Shown here one piece after another: positions 1 to 7,020 of a DNA stretch of 64,000 bases (positions are counted from its first letter, which is position 1; each line of letters begins with the position of its first letter). This DNA is from J054 sp965223095 (GTDB lineage: Bacteria; Pseudomonadota; Gammaproteobacteria; Steroidobacterales; GCA-2729495). A program made the position numbers and the translations under genes. The stretch covers positions 992,001 to 1,056,000 of the forward strand of contig OZ244979.1 of assembly GCA_965223095.1 (NCBI GenBank). Direction: 5' to 3'. A model generated the notes under the pieces. That model was not told where the DNA came from, did no database searches, and saw only the letters and a program-made list of their open reading frames with translations.

Positions 1-693
1 ACCCAATGCGATCATAAGTGGACTACCCTCGACGCGAAAATCCTCGAAGTCCACCATACAGCCACCGTAGAACATTGCATACGCCGAAAATCTTGGACCA
101 GTTTTTCCTAAAACATTTTCGATAATTGGTTCAAATTGCGTATAAAGTGTTGCGCCCGCGCCAAAAGAAAACCCCATGACACCAATTTTCTCAGTATCAA
201 TATATGGATGATCCTGTAGGGCCTTTAGTGCACTTAATGCATCAGCTACTTGCGTGAAAATTGGCGCCTTCTTAATACGCGACAAGTAGTCATCCGTTTT
301 CCGGAGGTTACGCGATCCGAAGGTATCAACGGCAATGCCTGCGATTCCCCTACGCGACAAGTAAAGTGCGGTGTTTATCCCGCGTCCCGACCAGTCACCT
401 CCCGAACCATGCAGAATGACTATCGCGGGAACTTTGTTTTCCGGAGATGCAGACTCCGGTAACACGAGCTCAGCGCCAGCAATCCTATGTTCAGCATCAA
501 TTCCACCGTTTACTAGGTCTTTGAAATTTTTTGCATCGAACGATTGGAACCCAATACGACCGTAGGGCACCGTGCCAAAGTCTGTTAGATGGAAGACGTT
601 TTCTGCATCCGAAGAATTTGGCAAGAGCTCATAAGCCCCGTAGAGAGCAAATGCGATGACCACCGCATAGCCAATGCTTTTAAGCCAGATCAT
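1..693 (-). CDS. Dienelactone hydrolase-family alpha/beta hydrolase (3' end outside window)
   Basis: An open frame runs on the minus strand from ATG at 691-693 to the left edge (231 codons) without a stop. It starts with a hydrophobic anchor (IGYAVVIAFALYGAYELL) and then a globular part. HGSGGDWSGRG forms the oxyanion-loop region and GFSFGAG is a nucleophile elbow with Ser rather than the Cys of classical dienelactone hydrolase. The acid and His of the triad would lie beyond the edge. It is probably a membrane-anchored or exported esterase; the substrate is unknown. The gene is immediately followed on its 5' side by the attC at 720-800, as expected of a cassette gene. No clear Shine-Dalgarno sequence precedes the ATG. 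Confidence 0.75.
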   Translation of the reverse strand, partial: MIWLKSIGYAVVIAFALYGAYELLPNSSDAENVFHLTDFGTVPYGRIGFQSFDAKNFKDLVNGGIDAEHRIAGAELVLPESASPENKVPAIVILHGSGGDWSGRGINTALYLSRRGIAGIAVDTFGSRNLRKTDDYLSRIKKAPIFTQVADALSALKALQDHPYIDTEKIGVMGFSFGAGATLYTQFEPIIENVLGKTGPRFSAYAMFYGGCMVDFEDFRVEGSPLMIALG

Positions 694-719
694 TGTACGA
701 AGCCCACTAGACCAGCGCC

Positions 720-800
720 CGGTAACGCCCGCAAAAGGGGCCGCCGCTTCGGTGGTCCCGGCCCTGCGCAGCAGGGCTTTCTTTCTTGCGCTGGTTACGG
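720..800 (-). repeat. attC site
   Basis: Cores cggtaac (720-726) and gttacgg (794-800) flank a partly self-complementary middle. It belongs to the loose family that also includes the sites at 2829, 5983, 8074 and 13409 (gaacagg/gcaacagg with gccgcg). About 110 bases after it (801-911) hold no gene. Confidence 0.85.
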
Positions 801-911
801 GGCGAATACCTATTTAAGTTCAACATGCACCTCCCGCTTTTTGATCCAGATTGCCTGCTATCGACCATGGGCAAACTTTGTAACTATCCCCTAGCATTTT
901 CTTGTGCCAAG

Positions 912-1301
912 TTACTTCGATCTCTCCATCATCCAGTCAATAAGGTATCTAATATCAGCAGGTGTCCTATCTGACGCCGGCCCAAGCCGTATGATCCGGC
1001 TACGACCGTCCTCGGGGTGCTGCTCCTCAGTCATCCATCCGGTATCCACAAGGCCCGCCGTGGCGCGGCTGATGGTACTCAGAGGGATGTCAGTGTCCTC
1101 GTGAATCCACTTCGCGGTGCAGGGGTAGTTTGGACCATTCCTAAGTAGGCAGATTAGCACCGAGTGAATCACCCGAAGCTGGTTGACGGTCGTCTGCCCG
1201 CCATACTTTTCGGAGAACAAGCGGGTCAACTCAGCGCCATACTCTACGGAGTCCAGAGGTGTAATGCCGGACCCGGAACTATCGTTGCGCTCCTTACTCA
1301 T
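912..1301 (-). CDS. MarR-family transcriptional regulator
   Basis: A 129-residue winged helix-turn-helix protein. The recognition-helix region is around residues 60-90 (DIPLSTISRATAGLVDTGW), followed by the wing (EEQHPEDGRSRIIRL) typical of MarR proteins, whose DGR turn contacts DNA. It lies divergent from the SnoaL-like gene at 1357 with a 55-base gap, so it most likely controls that gene and the DsbA-like gene after it. All three sit between attC sites at 720 and 2829. MarR proteins commonly respond to small phenolic or oxidant ligands; nothing here shows the ligand. Confidence 0.8.
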   Translation of the reverse strand: MSKERNDSSGSGITPLDSVEYGAELTRLFSEKYGGQTTVNQLRVIHSVLICLLRNGPNYPCTAKWIHEDTDIPLSTISRATAGLVDTGWMTEEQHPEDGRSRIIRLGPASDRTPADIRYLIDWMMERSK

Positions 1302-1356
1302 GCAGGTAATTCTATCGAATAATCTTTGGGTCGTGCGTTATCACAGGAGGAAACGA

Positions 1357-2124
1357 ATGTCGAACTTAAGCAAAGCAAGAGCGTTGGTCGAAGCCTTTAG
1401 CACCGGCTCGTCGAAAGTTTTGGACTACGTTAGCAACGAAAAGTATATCCAACACAATCTATCGTTTCCCGACGGCAAGGGTGCAATCGTCGGCTTCTTC
1501 GCTGACGAGCCCACCGGGATCGATATCACGGTTCATCGGATCTTCGAAGAAGGGGACCTTGTCGTAGTGCACAGCACCTACGGCGGCGTATGGAATGACA
1601 ATCGACCACAGGTCGTCTTCGATGTTTTTCGGTTCGAAGATGGACTGATTGTCGAGCACTGGGATAACCTCGAAGACGAAGCGCCGCCAAACCCCAGCGG
1701 ACACACGGAAGTCGATGGTCCGACTGAGCCCTCCGACCTCGACAAAACAGACGAGAACAAGGCCACTACCAGACGTTTCGTCGACACCGTCCTCGTTCAG
1801 GAAGATTACAGTGGTCTAGACCAGTTTTTTGATGGCAACAACTATATCAACCACAACCCAGGTGCGGCCGACGGCGTGGACGGACTCAATGACGCGCTTG
1901 CGGCAATGGCGAAGGCCGGTTTGACCATGAAGTACGATGCCATCCATAAGATTATCGGTAAAGGTGACATGGTTTTAGCAATTAGTGAGGGGTCATTGGG
2001 CAATAAGCACAAGGCATTCTATGACCTGTTTCGAATTGAAAACGGCAAGGTTGCCGAACACTGGGATGTGGTGGCCGATATTCCCGACGAATCAGAATGG
2101 AATAACAGCAACGGAAAATTCTGA
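1357..2124 (+). CDS. Tandem SnoaL-like (NTF2 fold) protein
   Basis: 255 residues formed by two SnoaL-like halves: residues about 1-120, with YIQHNLSFPDG and VEHWDNLEDE, and about 135-250, with YINHNPGAADG and AEHWDVVAD. Each half has the His/Asn pair and the FRxExGxxxEHWD ending typical of the SnoaL-like polyketide-cyclase superfamily (predicted SnoaL-like aldol condensation enzymes). The start at 1357 is chosen for the strong aggagg Shine-Dalgarno sequence (1346-1351); the frame is open upstream but overlaps the divergent regulator. It points against the array direction. The substrate is unknown. A 14-base gap to the DsbA-like gene suggests one transcript. Confidence 0.82.
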   Translation: MSNLSKARALVEAFSTGSSKVLDYVSNEKYIQHNLSFPDGKGAIVGFFADEPTGIDITVHRIFEEGDLVVVHSTYGGVWNDNRPQVVFDVFRFEDGLIVEHWDNLEDEAPPNPSGHTEVDGPTEPSDLDKTDENKATTRRFVDTVLVQEDYSGLDQFFDGNNYINHNPGAADGVDGLNDALAAMAKAGLTMKYDAIHKIIGKGDMVLAISEGSLGNKHKAFYDLFRIENGKVAEHWDVVADIPDESEWNNSNGKF

Positions 2125-2138
2125 TTCGGGCGACTTCA

Positions 2139-2768
2139 TTGAAGGACAATAGAATCATCTATCTGATGGACCCGCATTGTGGCTGGTGCTTTGGGTACAG
2201 GGAAACGATTACAGAGTTCTACGATAGCGCCGTTAAGAACAGTTCGATCGGCTTTGAAGTTGTCACCGGCGGACTGTTTATCCCTGCAAGGCCGGGTTCA
2301 CTAGTATTCGCCAACGAAAAGCGCCCCATTGCCGAGCGGGTTCAACGTCAGTTTGGCGTTGAATTCTCGGCGACCTACTTTGAGAATGTTCTCTCGGCCC
2401 CTTGTGTCGACAGCACGCCCGGCAGCAAGGCGATCTGCGCCAGTAATAGTCTCGACAACTCAAAAAGTTTGTACCTCGCCAACGCCATTATTGAAGCGGC
2501 ATTCATTGACGGGCGGAATATCTCATTGCCGGAAGTGGTGCTGGAAATCGCCAAAGAACAGGACTTTGAATCGGAGTCGTTTAGCGACACGATGGACTCG
2601 CAAAAAATTGCCGATGATCTTAGCTCAAATCTAGACTTCGCAGCTCAAGTTGGAACCGGGTTCCCGACTGTTCTCATACACGACAAGAATCGAAACAAGC
2701 TCGTCAATCTGGGTGGATCGAACCTGTCAGTTGCAGATTTAGGAAAAGCTATAGATGATTATCTGTGA
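2139..2768 (+). CDS. DsbA/FrnE-like thioredoxin-fold protein
   Basis: 209 residues. The redox motif CGWC lies near the N-terminus within YLMDPHCGWCFGY, and the cis-proline loop near residue 173 reads GTGFPTVLI. This is the layout of DsbA-family proteins of the FrnE/DUF953-type branch, which put a helical insert between motif and cis-Pro. There is no signal peptide, so it probably acts in the cytoplasm as a disulfide reductase/isomerase or glutathione-transferase-like enzyme. The start is TTG (2139-2141), 14 bases after the SnoaL-like gene, so translation may be coupled. Probably regulated by the MarR protein at 912-1301. Confidence 0.78.
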   Translation: MKDNRIIYLMDPHCGWCFGYRETITEFYDSAVKNSSIGFEVVTGGLFIPARPGSLVFANEKRPIAERVQRQFGVEFSATYFENVLSAPCVDSTPGSKAICASNSLDNSKSLYLANAIIEAAFIDGRNISLPEVVLEIAKEQDFESESFSDTMDSQKIADDLSSNLDFAAQVGTGFPTVLIHDKNRNKLVNLGGSNLSVADLGKAIDDYL

Positions 2769-2828
2769 AGACCATATGTCGCCGCCGTTGGGTCAGTAGC
2801 GGTCATATCCAATTGCTACGAAACGGCC

Positions 2829-2903
2829 CCGTAACGCCCTGAACAGGGGCGCCGCGTCAGTGGCTTCCAGTGAGCGAAGCGAACGACCTGCTTCAGGTTA
2901 TGG
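2829..2903 (-). repeat. attC site
   Basis: Cores ccgtaac (2829-2835) and gttatgg (2897-2903). Very similar to the attC at 13409-13486, including the gaacagggg and gtgagcgaagcgaacgacctg segments. It bounds the MarR/SnoaL/DsbA cassette on one side and the PEP-CTERM gene on the other. Confidence 0.9.
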
Positions 2904-2926
2904 GGCAACACTTCGTTGCTTCCAGT

Positions 2927-3535
2927 CTAGGTGTCGACGACTTTGCGACGTAGCCATCCAAGGGATACAAGAGCGGAGCTTAGCAGTATCAGGGCCGGTG
3001 GTGCGGGCACGGGCTCAACCTGAAAGGCAAGAGAATAGCTAATTTGCCGTTGCTCCATTGCAGGGAGAGGTGACGCAAATTGCAAAGTCGCTGCAGCGTC
3101 GATCTGATATGTACCAGCCGTGAGCGGCTGAGCGGCAGAAAAGATCTGCAAATTGGTAAAGTTTTCCCCTTCAAAAAAGCCCTCGCTTGCGATTCCGGAA
3201 TTGACGAGTTGTAGAATCCAGTCACATGATGCTACGACGGCGCAGTTGCTGTGAGTTGCCACCGCTGATGCGGCTGTAACAGTGAGTCCAGCGGGAATAG
3301 AAAAAACGAACGAATCGCCCCAATCCAAGAACTCAGAATCGCCGACTGAGGTCATTTGCCCAGTGACGGTATTTATGCCGACGTCGAAATTACCAATAAA
3401 CGCAGGCGATCCGCCGAAAAACGCTGGAGGCAAATCTCCGCTAACGGTCTCATCGTAGTTGATTGTATCCGCGCTCGCAGATGTGAGCCAGGAAACGCTA
3501 AGGGCGACTGCAAGGACTAATAGATGATTATCCAT
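2927..3535 (-). CDS. PEP-CTERM sorting-domain exported protein
   Basis: 202 residues with an N-terminal signal peptide (about 1-22, cleavage after SASA) and a C-terminal sorting tag. The tag reads VPAPPALILLSSALVSLG followed by WLRRK: a PxPP motif, a hydrophobic helix and an Arg-rich end. Such tags are recognised by the EpsH/exosortase system for export to the envelope or exopolysaccharide. The middle is beta-rich with no recognised fold. It is the first gene 3' of the site at 2829-2903. An exosortase is needed elsewhere in the genome; none is in this window. Confidence 0.78.
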   Translation of the reverse strand: MDNHLLVLAVALSVSWLTSASADTINYDETVSGDLPPAFFGGSPAFIGNFDVGINTVTGQMTSVGDSEFLDWGDSFVFSIPAGLTVTAASAVATHSNCAVVASCDWILQLVNSGIASEGFFEGENFTNLQIFSAAQPLTAGTYQIDAAATLQFASPLPAMEQRQISYSLAFQVEPVPAPPALILLSSALVSLGWLRRKVVDT

Positions 3536-3586
3536 ATTTACTTACATTCAGATTCATAATTTGCTATTGGTCGGATGCTCACGCTG

Positions 3587-3593
3587 GTTATAG
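3587..3593 (-). repeat. attC remnant (single core)
   Basis: The core gttatag lies at the 3' end of the MazF-like gene, whose TAA stop (3588-3590 on the complement) is formed by it, exactly as in intact cassettes here. A matching low-coordinate core is not recognisable in 3536-3586; tcataat at about 3553 is the nearest. The site looks truncated, which would lock the PEP-CTERM and MazEF modules together. Confidence 0.5.
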
Positions 3594-3932
3594 CGCAAAT
3601 ACAAGACGTAGGCCCGCCTCAACTTCCTGTAGATTCGATTCCGACAAGCGCCCAGCTTTCTCTACCAGAAACGATTTATCCAAAGTTACGACTTGAGAAA
3701 CGTTCACTACAGATACTTTGCCGAGACCGGTTCCACGTTTAGGCACCCGCACGTTCCCTGGCGCAGACGCCAGTGAAAGATTCGAAGTAATTGCGGCCGC
3801 AATTACCGTACGAATATTACTGCGATTGAATTCATCTGCTTGGACTATTGCCACCGGTCTACGAAAACCTGGCTCTGAACCGCTTGGTACCGGGAGGCTT
3901 GCCCACCAGACCTCACCGCGTTTCACTACCAA
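3588..3932 (-). CDS. mazF: MazF/PemK-type endoribonuclease toxin
   Basis: 114 residues of the MazF/PemK family (CcdB-like barrel), which cleaves mRNA at short sequences. The N-terminal KRGEVWWASLP and SEPGFRRPVAIVQADEFN correspond to the conserved sheet carrying the catalytic Arg. TVIAAAITSN and the GLGKVSVVNVSQVVTLDK stretch match strands 4-5 with the conserved Ser/Thr. It starts 7 bases inside the end of the antitoxin gene, giving antitoxin-toxin order. Its stop codon falls in the attC core remnant at 3587. Normally neutralised by the ribbon-helix-helix protein encoded just upstream. Confidence 0.85.
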   Translation of the reverse strand: MVVKRGEVWWASLPVPSGSEPGFRRPVAIVQADEFNRSNIRTVIAAAITSNLSLASAPGNVRVPKRGTGLGKVSVVNVSQVVTLDKSFLVEKAGRLSESNLQEVEAGLRLVFAL

Positions 3933-4168
3933 TCCTCGTGTTGTAGTGATTTTTCTTGCATGGCCTGCAAGGTTGAATCCAATTCAGAAGCCTCATCTTT
4001 TTCCAAATAGACGTCGTTAAGCTTCCTCGTGATATTTTCGCGGCCATAACGAGCTACAAATTCACGCACAGCATTGGTATACAATTCGCTACGAGAAACA
4101 CCTAGGGCTTTAGCGGCACGCTCTGCAGCTGAAAATACTTCATCAGGTATGGAAATAGCTGTTTTCAT
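3926..4168 (-). CDS. Ribbon-helix-helix antitoxin (MazE-like)
   Basis: 80 residues. The N-terminal MKTAISIPDEVFSAAERAAKALGVSRSELYTNAV is a typical MetJ/Arc/CopG ribbon-helix-helix with the short beta strand followed by two helices. The acidic tail would wrap the toxin. It precedes and overlaps the MazF-like gene. A perfect 18-bp palindrome at 4178-4195, just upstream of its ATG, is the evident operator for autoregulation by the complex. Confidence 0.83.
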   Translation of the reverse strand: MKTAISIPDEVFSAAERAAKALGVSRSELYTNAVREFVARYGRENITRKLNDVYLEKDEASELDSTLQAMQEKSLQHEDW

Positions 4169-4177
4169 GAATACGGA

Positions 4178-4195
4178 GTATAACTATAGTTATAC
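4178..4195. promoter_or_regulatory. Perfect 18-bp palindromic operator of the MazEF-like pair
   Basis: gtataactatagttatac is its own reverse complement and starts 10 bases upstream of the antitoxin ATG. RHH antitoxins bind palindromes of this size, so this is the likely autorepression site. Confidence 0.75.
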
Positions 4196-4208
4196 CTACG
4201 GTCAAGCG

Positions 4209-4389
4209 CTATAACGCCCGCGGCAGGGGCGGCCCGCTTTGCGGGACGTCCCGTTTGCGGAGAAAACTGATTGTCGCTTGCATGCGCAAGATGCTCGTCA
4301 TCTTGAACACGATGGTCAAAAATGGCGGATGCTGGGAGCCTAAATTGACCTGATTTAGATCAGTTTGACAACACAGTCACTGGTTAGGG
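4209..4389 (-). repeat. Degenerate or composite attC
   Basis: It begins with ctataac (4209-4215), followed by gcccgcggcagg as in other sites, and the next closing core is gttaggg (4383-4389). The 181-base span exceeds the other sites here (75-120), and the middle includes an unrelated stretch from about 4258. It may be a fusion of two damaged sites. No gene lies within it. Confidence 0.5.
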
Positions 4390-4406
4390 GGCATTGGTGA
4401 TGTTAC

Positions 4407-4715
4407 CTAGTGGCCCGAAGCATTCGGCTCATCCGGCCATCCAGGGATACGTGCTCGGATTTCATCAACTACTTCCCAAATCGGCATATTAAGAAGATGG
4501 CCGCAATCGAAATGAAGGTAAGCCTCTAGTCGCGCTCGAACCATTTCACGATCGTGAGCAGTACTATCCAGAAGCGTCGCTTCATCAGACGTGAATATTG
4601 GCTGAAATTCCGGGTCAGGTTCGATGATGTTGAAGATAAGCTGAATTTCACGCTTCCGTGTGGCAATCTCGTTGGATTCCGCTGGCACGATCTTCTTTGG
4701 GCCGCTGGGTTTCAT
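4407..4715 (-). CDS. Unknown cassette protein, downstream of broken antitoxin
   Basis: 102 residues, not recognised. Charged and soluble, with no signal peptide or membrane segment. It follows the HigA-like gene in the same direction, so it could be a toxin-like partner (antitoxin first, toxin second) or an independent gene. A gagg sequence lies about 10 bases before the ATG. The segment with two histidines (YLHFDCGHLL) and the tail WEVVDEIRARIPGW have no family I can name. Confidence 0.55.
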   Translation of the reverse strand: MKPSGPKKIVPAESNEIATRKREIQLIFNIIEPDPEFQPIFTSDEATLLDSTAHDREMVRARLEAYLHFDCGHLLNMPIWEVVDEIRARIPGWPDEPNASGH

Positions 4716-4727
4716 CCGGAACAGGCC

Positions 4728-5026
4728 TCAAGCCACATTCTTATGAAAATCTAGTTCCACCTTCAGTCACCCACCTAAAGCGTGTGCAGCACTTTGTAAA
4801 GTTGCAGGGTTACTGCTGGATTGGCGGGATCAAGCAACCTATCCAGCGCAGATCGACTTGTTTCCATTCGTCGTGCCATCTCCGATTTACTCAGATTATC
4901 TTTGAACATTTTCTCTGCGAGTTGAAACGCGATATAGCGCTTCACAGCGGTGGCACTGGCTTCTTCGAGCAAGCCTTCTTCCGCCAGGAATTCGTCGAAA
5001 TTTGAACCAATATTTTTGGTACTCAT
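4728..5026 (-). pseudogene. HigA-like XRE antitoxin with damaged C-terminus, no toxin
   Basis: The frame from ATG at 5026 gives an 83-residue helix-turn-helix protein ending at 4775. SNFDEFLAEEGLLEEA and MARRMETSRSALDRLLDP are hallmarks of the HigA-like antitoxins that follow RelE/HigB toxins. After NPAVTL the sequence departs (QLYKVLHTL, then stop). In the +1 frame it continues as TLQSAAHALGG, then a TGA, then LKVELD, which matches the usual ending of the family. One lost base plus one in-frame stop explains this. No toxin gene precedes it. The helix-turn-helix is intact, so the shortened protein may still bind DNA. Confidence 0.65.
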
Positions 5027-5299
5027 TAGTCTGACCTCAACTTATTTAGGCGACGCTTCGCTGTTGCTAGCTCCTTGGTTGGGGTGCATCAGCTTTACCG
5101 CTTGATGTTCTGTGCTAAACCAAGGGAGACAGTGCATGAAAAAATGACTACTTCTTGACAGGGGAGTCCATAGACGACTGGTTATATGCCGTTGTCATAC
5201 TAGTTGGATAGCCTCTAAATGGTGGAGCCTTTAACCAATATATACATAATGCGCCATCGCAACGAATCAGCAAAATGTGTGAACTATTACCATTGAGAA
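5027..5299. other. Gene-free spacer with attC core and long inverted repeat
   Basis: No credible gene. A closing attC core gttatat lies at 5181-5187, but its partner is not recognisable. Segments ctccttggtt (5071-5080) and aaccaagggag (5118-5128) are inverted copies with one bulged base and a loop of about 37 bases. The stretch is the damaged attC of the HigBA cassette plus that cassette's leader. Confidence 0.4.
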
Positions 5300-5317
5300 T
5301 ATGTCAGATATGACATA
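5300..5317. promoter_or_regulatory. Palindromic operator of HigBA-like pair
   Basis: tatgtca (5300-5306) and tgacata (5311-5317) are perfect inverted halves with a 4-base spacer, ending 12 bases before the toxin ATG. The position suits autorepression by the HigA-like protein. Confidence 0.65.
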
Positions 5318-5329
5318 CTATAGCAAGCC

Positions 5330-5668
5330 ATGACAAGTACCGACAAGCCCCTAGCCTGGCTACATGGTGCGGTAAAAACGCCGCCGTTCTCGGCTGAAGC
5401 AAGAATTGAAGCCGGAACACTGGTGCGACGCTTGCAGAAAGGCGAACGACTGTCCTTACCTCACTCTCGGCCCATGGGAACGATCGGACGTAGGTGCCAC
5501 GAACTGCGGATAAATGAAGAAAAGATGACGTGGCGAATTATTTACCGCGTTGATAGTGATGCGATTGTGATTTTGGAAGTATTTGCGAAGAAAACCAGCC
5601 AAACACCAAAACAGGTAATTGATACGTGTAAGGCCCGGCTGAAGGATTACGACGATGCGACAAAGTAA
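5330..5668 (+). CDS. higB: HigB/RelE-superfamily toxin (phage Gp49-like)
   Basis: 112 residues of the RelE/ParE-superfamily branch often annotated as phage-derived Gp49-like or HigB toxin. RPMGTIGRRCHELRINEE and TWRIIYRVDSDAIVILEVFAKKTSQTPKQVID give the characteristic strand pair and the KK(T)xxTP motif. It is expected to cleave mRNA on the ribosome. Toxin-first order with a 14-base overlap to the HTH gene is the HigBA arrangement. Unlike most array genes it is on the plus strand, against the cassette direction. Confidence 0.85.
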   Translation: MTSTDKPLAWLHGAVKTPPFSAEARIEAGTLVRRLQKGERLSLPHSRPMGTIGRRCHELRINEEKMTWRIIYRVDSDAIVILEVFAKKTSQTPKQVIDTCKARLKDYDDATK

Positions 5669-5978
5669 ACGAAAAGCACTTGAAGCTAAAGGTTGGAAAG
5701 TTGGTTCGGCCGACGATTTTCTCGGTTTAAGCGAAGCAGAACTGGCCTTAATTGAGCTAAAGATTTCGCTGGGTAATGCAGTTAAGAACAGACGCCAAAA
5801 GAAGCGACTTACCCAAAAAGCTGTTGCTAAAGCAATTTCATCCAGCCAATCTCGCGTTGCTAAAATGGAAGCGGGAGACCCAAGCGTATCTATCGACCTA
5901 CTGGTGAAGTCGATGATTACCCTGGGCGCTTCCAACAAAGACGTGGCTAAAGCTATTGCTGGCCGTCAAGCTGCCTGA
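5655..5978 (+). CDS. higA: HigA-like XRE-family antitoxin
   Basis: 107 residues. The helix-turn-helix lies at about residues 50-80 (RLTQKAVAKAISSSQSRVAKMEAGDPSVSIDLLVKS in family terms), the XRE/Cro-like fold. The N-terminal 40 residues include LSEAELALIELKISL, seen in HigA partners of Gp49-like toxins. It overlaps the toxin gene by 14 bases. It should neutralise the toxin and repress from the palindrome at 5300-5317. The stop is 5 bases before the attC core at 5983. Confidence 0.85.
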   Translation: MRQSKRKALEAKGWKVGSADDFLGLSEAELALIELKISLGNAVKNRRQKKRLTQKAVAKAISSSQSRVAKMEAGDPSVSIDLLVKSMITLGASNKDVAKAIAGRQAA

Positions 5979-5982
5979 AGGC

Positions 5983-6057
5983 ATATAACGCCGCGAACAG
6001 GGGCCGCCGTAGGCGGTCCAGCGACCGAAGGAAGCGGCCTGCTTTGCCTGGTTATAG
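5983..6057 (-). repeat. attC site
   Basis: Cores atataac (5983-5989) and gttatag (6051-6057), with gccgccgtaggcggtcc as the inner palindrome. The closing core supplies the TAA stop of the RelE-like gene (6052-6054). Confidence 0.9.
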
Positions 6058-6318
6058 GGCCCGATAGACACTCTTACGGTCACCGATTTTTACCACGTAG
6101 ATAACTAGCTCCGAATCCTCAACAGAATAGACAATGCGATAAGGTCCTTGGCGAATTCGATAGCGCTCAGAACCCGATAGCTTTTTACAGCCACGCGGCC
6201 GTGGATCGTCCGCTAGTGAATTGATGCGACTTATTATGCGCCGACGATCTGACTGACGAGAAACTGATTCTAATTCTTTTGCCGCTGATTTTTTGATTCG
6301 TAGCTTATATTTTGCCAC
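6052..6318 (-). CDS. relE: RelE-type ribosome-dependent mRNA interferase
   Basis: 88 residues. KYKLRIKKSAAKELESV, RINSLADDPRPRGCKKLSG and YRIRQGPYRIVYSVEDSELVIYVVKIGDR are the canonical RelE motifs, including the basic and Arg residues of the active site and the DR ending before a Tyr. Encoded after and overlapping (14 bases) its ribbon-helix-helix antitoxin. The stop codon is part of the attC core. Confidence 0.9.
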   Translation of the reverse strand: MAKYKLRIKKSAAKELESVSRQSDRRRIISRINSLADDPRPRGCKKLSGSERYRIRQGPYRIVYSVEDSELVIYVVKIGDRKSVYRAL

Positions 6319-6541
6319 GTCGCTTTAAGTCTTTAACGACATCCTCAAATCTTAGATCAGGCTCCTTGTCGCGCTCCTCGAAAGCAGCAAGATCTTCGGC
6401 ATCCTCAGCCAATGCTTCTCGCACCGCCTCATTAACCAGCTCAGATACGCTGCTGTCGGTTTCCGCCGCTTTGAGACGCAAGGCCCGATGAAGATAGGGT
6501 TCAAAATAGACAGTCGCTCGTTTTTGGGTGGATTCTGGCAT
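6305..6541 (-). CDS. Ribbon-helix-helix antitoxin of the RelE pair
   Basis: 78 residues. ATVYFEPYLHRALRLKAAETDSSVSELVNEAVREAL is an RHH DNA-binding fold and the acidic-basic tail (DLRFEDVVKDLKRRGKI) matches toxin-wrapping segments. First gene of the pair. A 12-bp perfect palindrome lies 20 bases upstream (6562-6573) and is the probable operator. Confidence 0.85.
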   Translation of the reverse strand: MPESTQKRATVYFEPYLHRALRLKAAETDSSVSELVNEAVREALAEDAEDLAAFEERDKEPDLRFEDVVKDLKRRGKI

Positions 6542-6561
6542 GGGTCAATTATAGCGTCTAA

Positions 6562-6573
6562 ACGTTATAACGT
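6562..6573. promoter_or_regulatory. Palindromic operator upstream of the RelE antitoxin
   Basis: acgttataacgt is a perfect palindrome 20 bases upstream of the antitoxin ATG; further gcgt and acgc copies flank it on either side (6554 and 6578). Confidence 0.6.
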
Positions 6574-6595
6574 CAAAACGCTGAAGGCCTTGGCC

Positions 6596-6679
6596 CTATA
6601 ACGCCTTGGGCATGCGCCGCTGTAGGCGGCGTAATAATAGCGACCGGGTTTCCCGGTCGCTTGACCCAACTGGTTATAT
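6596..6679 (-). repeat. attC site, family A copy 1
   Basis: Cores ctataac (6596-6602) and gttatat (6673-6679). The interior is practically identical to the sites at 15444 and 19008 (ggcatgcgccgctgtaggcg and gaccgggtttcccggtcgc palindromes). It travels with the repeated small cassette immediately to its right. Confidence 0.92.
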
Positions 6680-6933
6680 GCCGTGCCTGACATGAGTGGA
6701 AAACGACCTGCCTGCCTTGCGTAATAACACTACGCTATCACAGCCAGCGCCTACAGAACCACGCGTTGAGATTGGCACCCAGCAGTGGGCCAAAGAACCG
6801 GGCTGACTGGGTTCGAAACCGCACCATGCTAGCCGGATAACCGGCGTATATTGCCGCGCCTTTTGTGTTGACGGCGACTTGGTTTAGATGAACTGATTCG
6901 CTGCTCTACGCAATTAGCTAAATACCAGACGGC
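6680..6933 (-). repeat. Repeated small cassette, copy 1 (frameshifted)
   Basis: A 254-base module nearly identical to 19092-19345, related to 15528-15782 and more distantly to 19460-19711. On the minus strand the 5' part encodes YLANCVEQRISSSKPS and the 3' part encodes CDSVVLLRKAGRSFS then HVRHGI. The latter ends on the TAA of the attC core, as in the intact frame of copy 2. The two parts are in different frames because one base is missing in the A-rich run relative to copy 2. No usable start codon. An inner hairpin gccgg-NNNN-ccggc (6832-6845) is kept in copies 1-3. Confidence 0.7.
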
Positions 6934-7020
6934 ATATAACGCCGTGGGCACGCGCCGCGTGCCGAACCCTCGAGGGACACGCGAAAGCGTGTCCCGGACG
7001 CTTGCCCCACCTGGTTATAC
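6934..7020 (-). repeat. attC site
   Basis: Cores atataac (6934-6940) and gttatac (7014-7020). The interior holds a strong palindrome, gacacgcgaaagcgtgtc. The closing core gives the stop codon of the gene at 7015-7332. Confidence 0.9.

Noticed and set aside
6740..6850. A 29-codon minus-strand frame with ARFFGPLLGA in copies 1 and 3
   Set aside because: Copy 2 has a stop just before the conserved part. The frame that ends on the attC TAA is conserved across more of the module, so this one is a shadow.
6684..6933. tRNA-like T-loop (gggttcgaaacc) in the repeated cassette
   Set aside because: The loop is not kept in copy 2 (gttgaaaacc), the flanking stem does not pair well and no acceptor or anticodon arms can be drawn.
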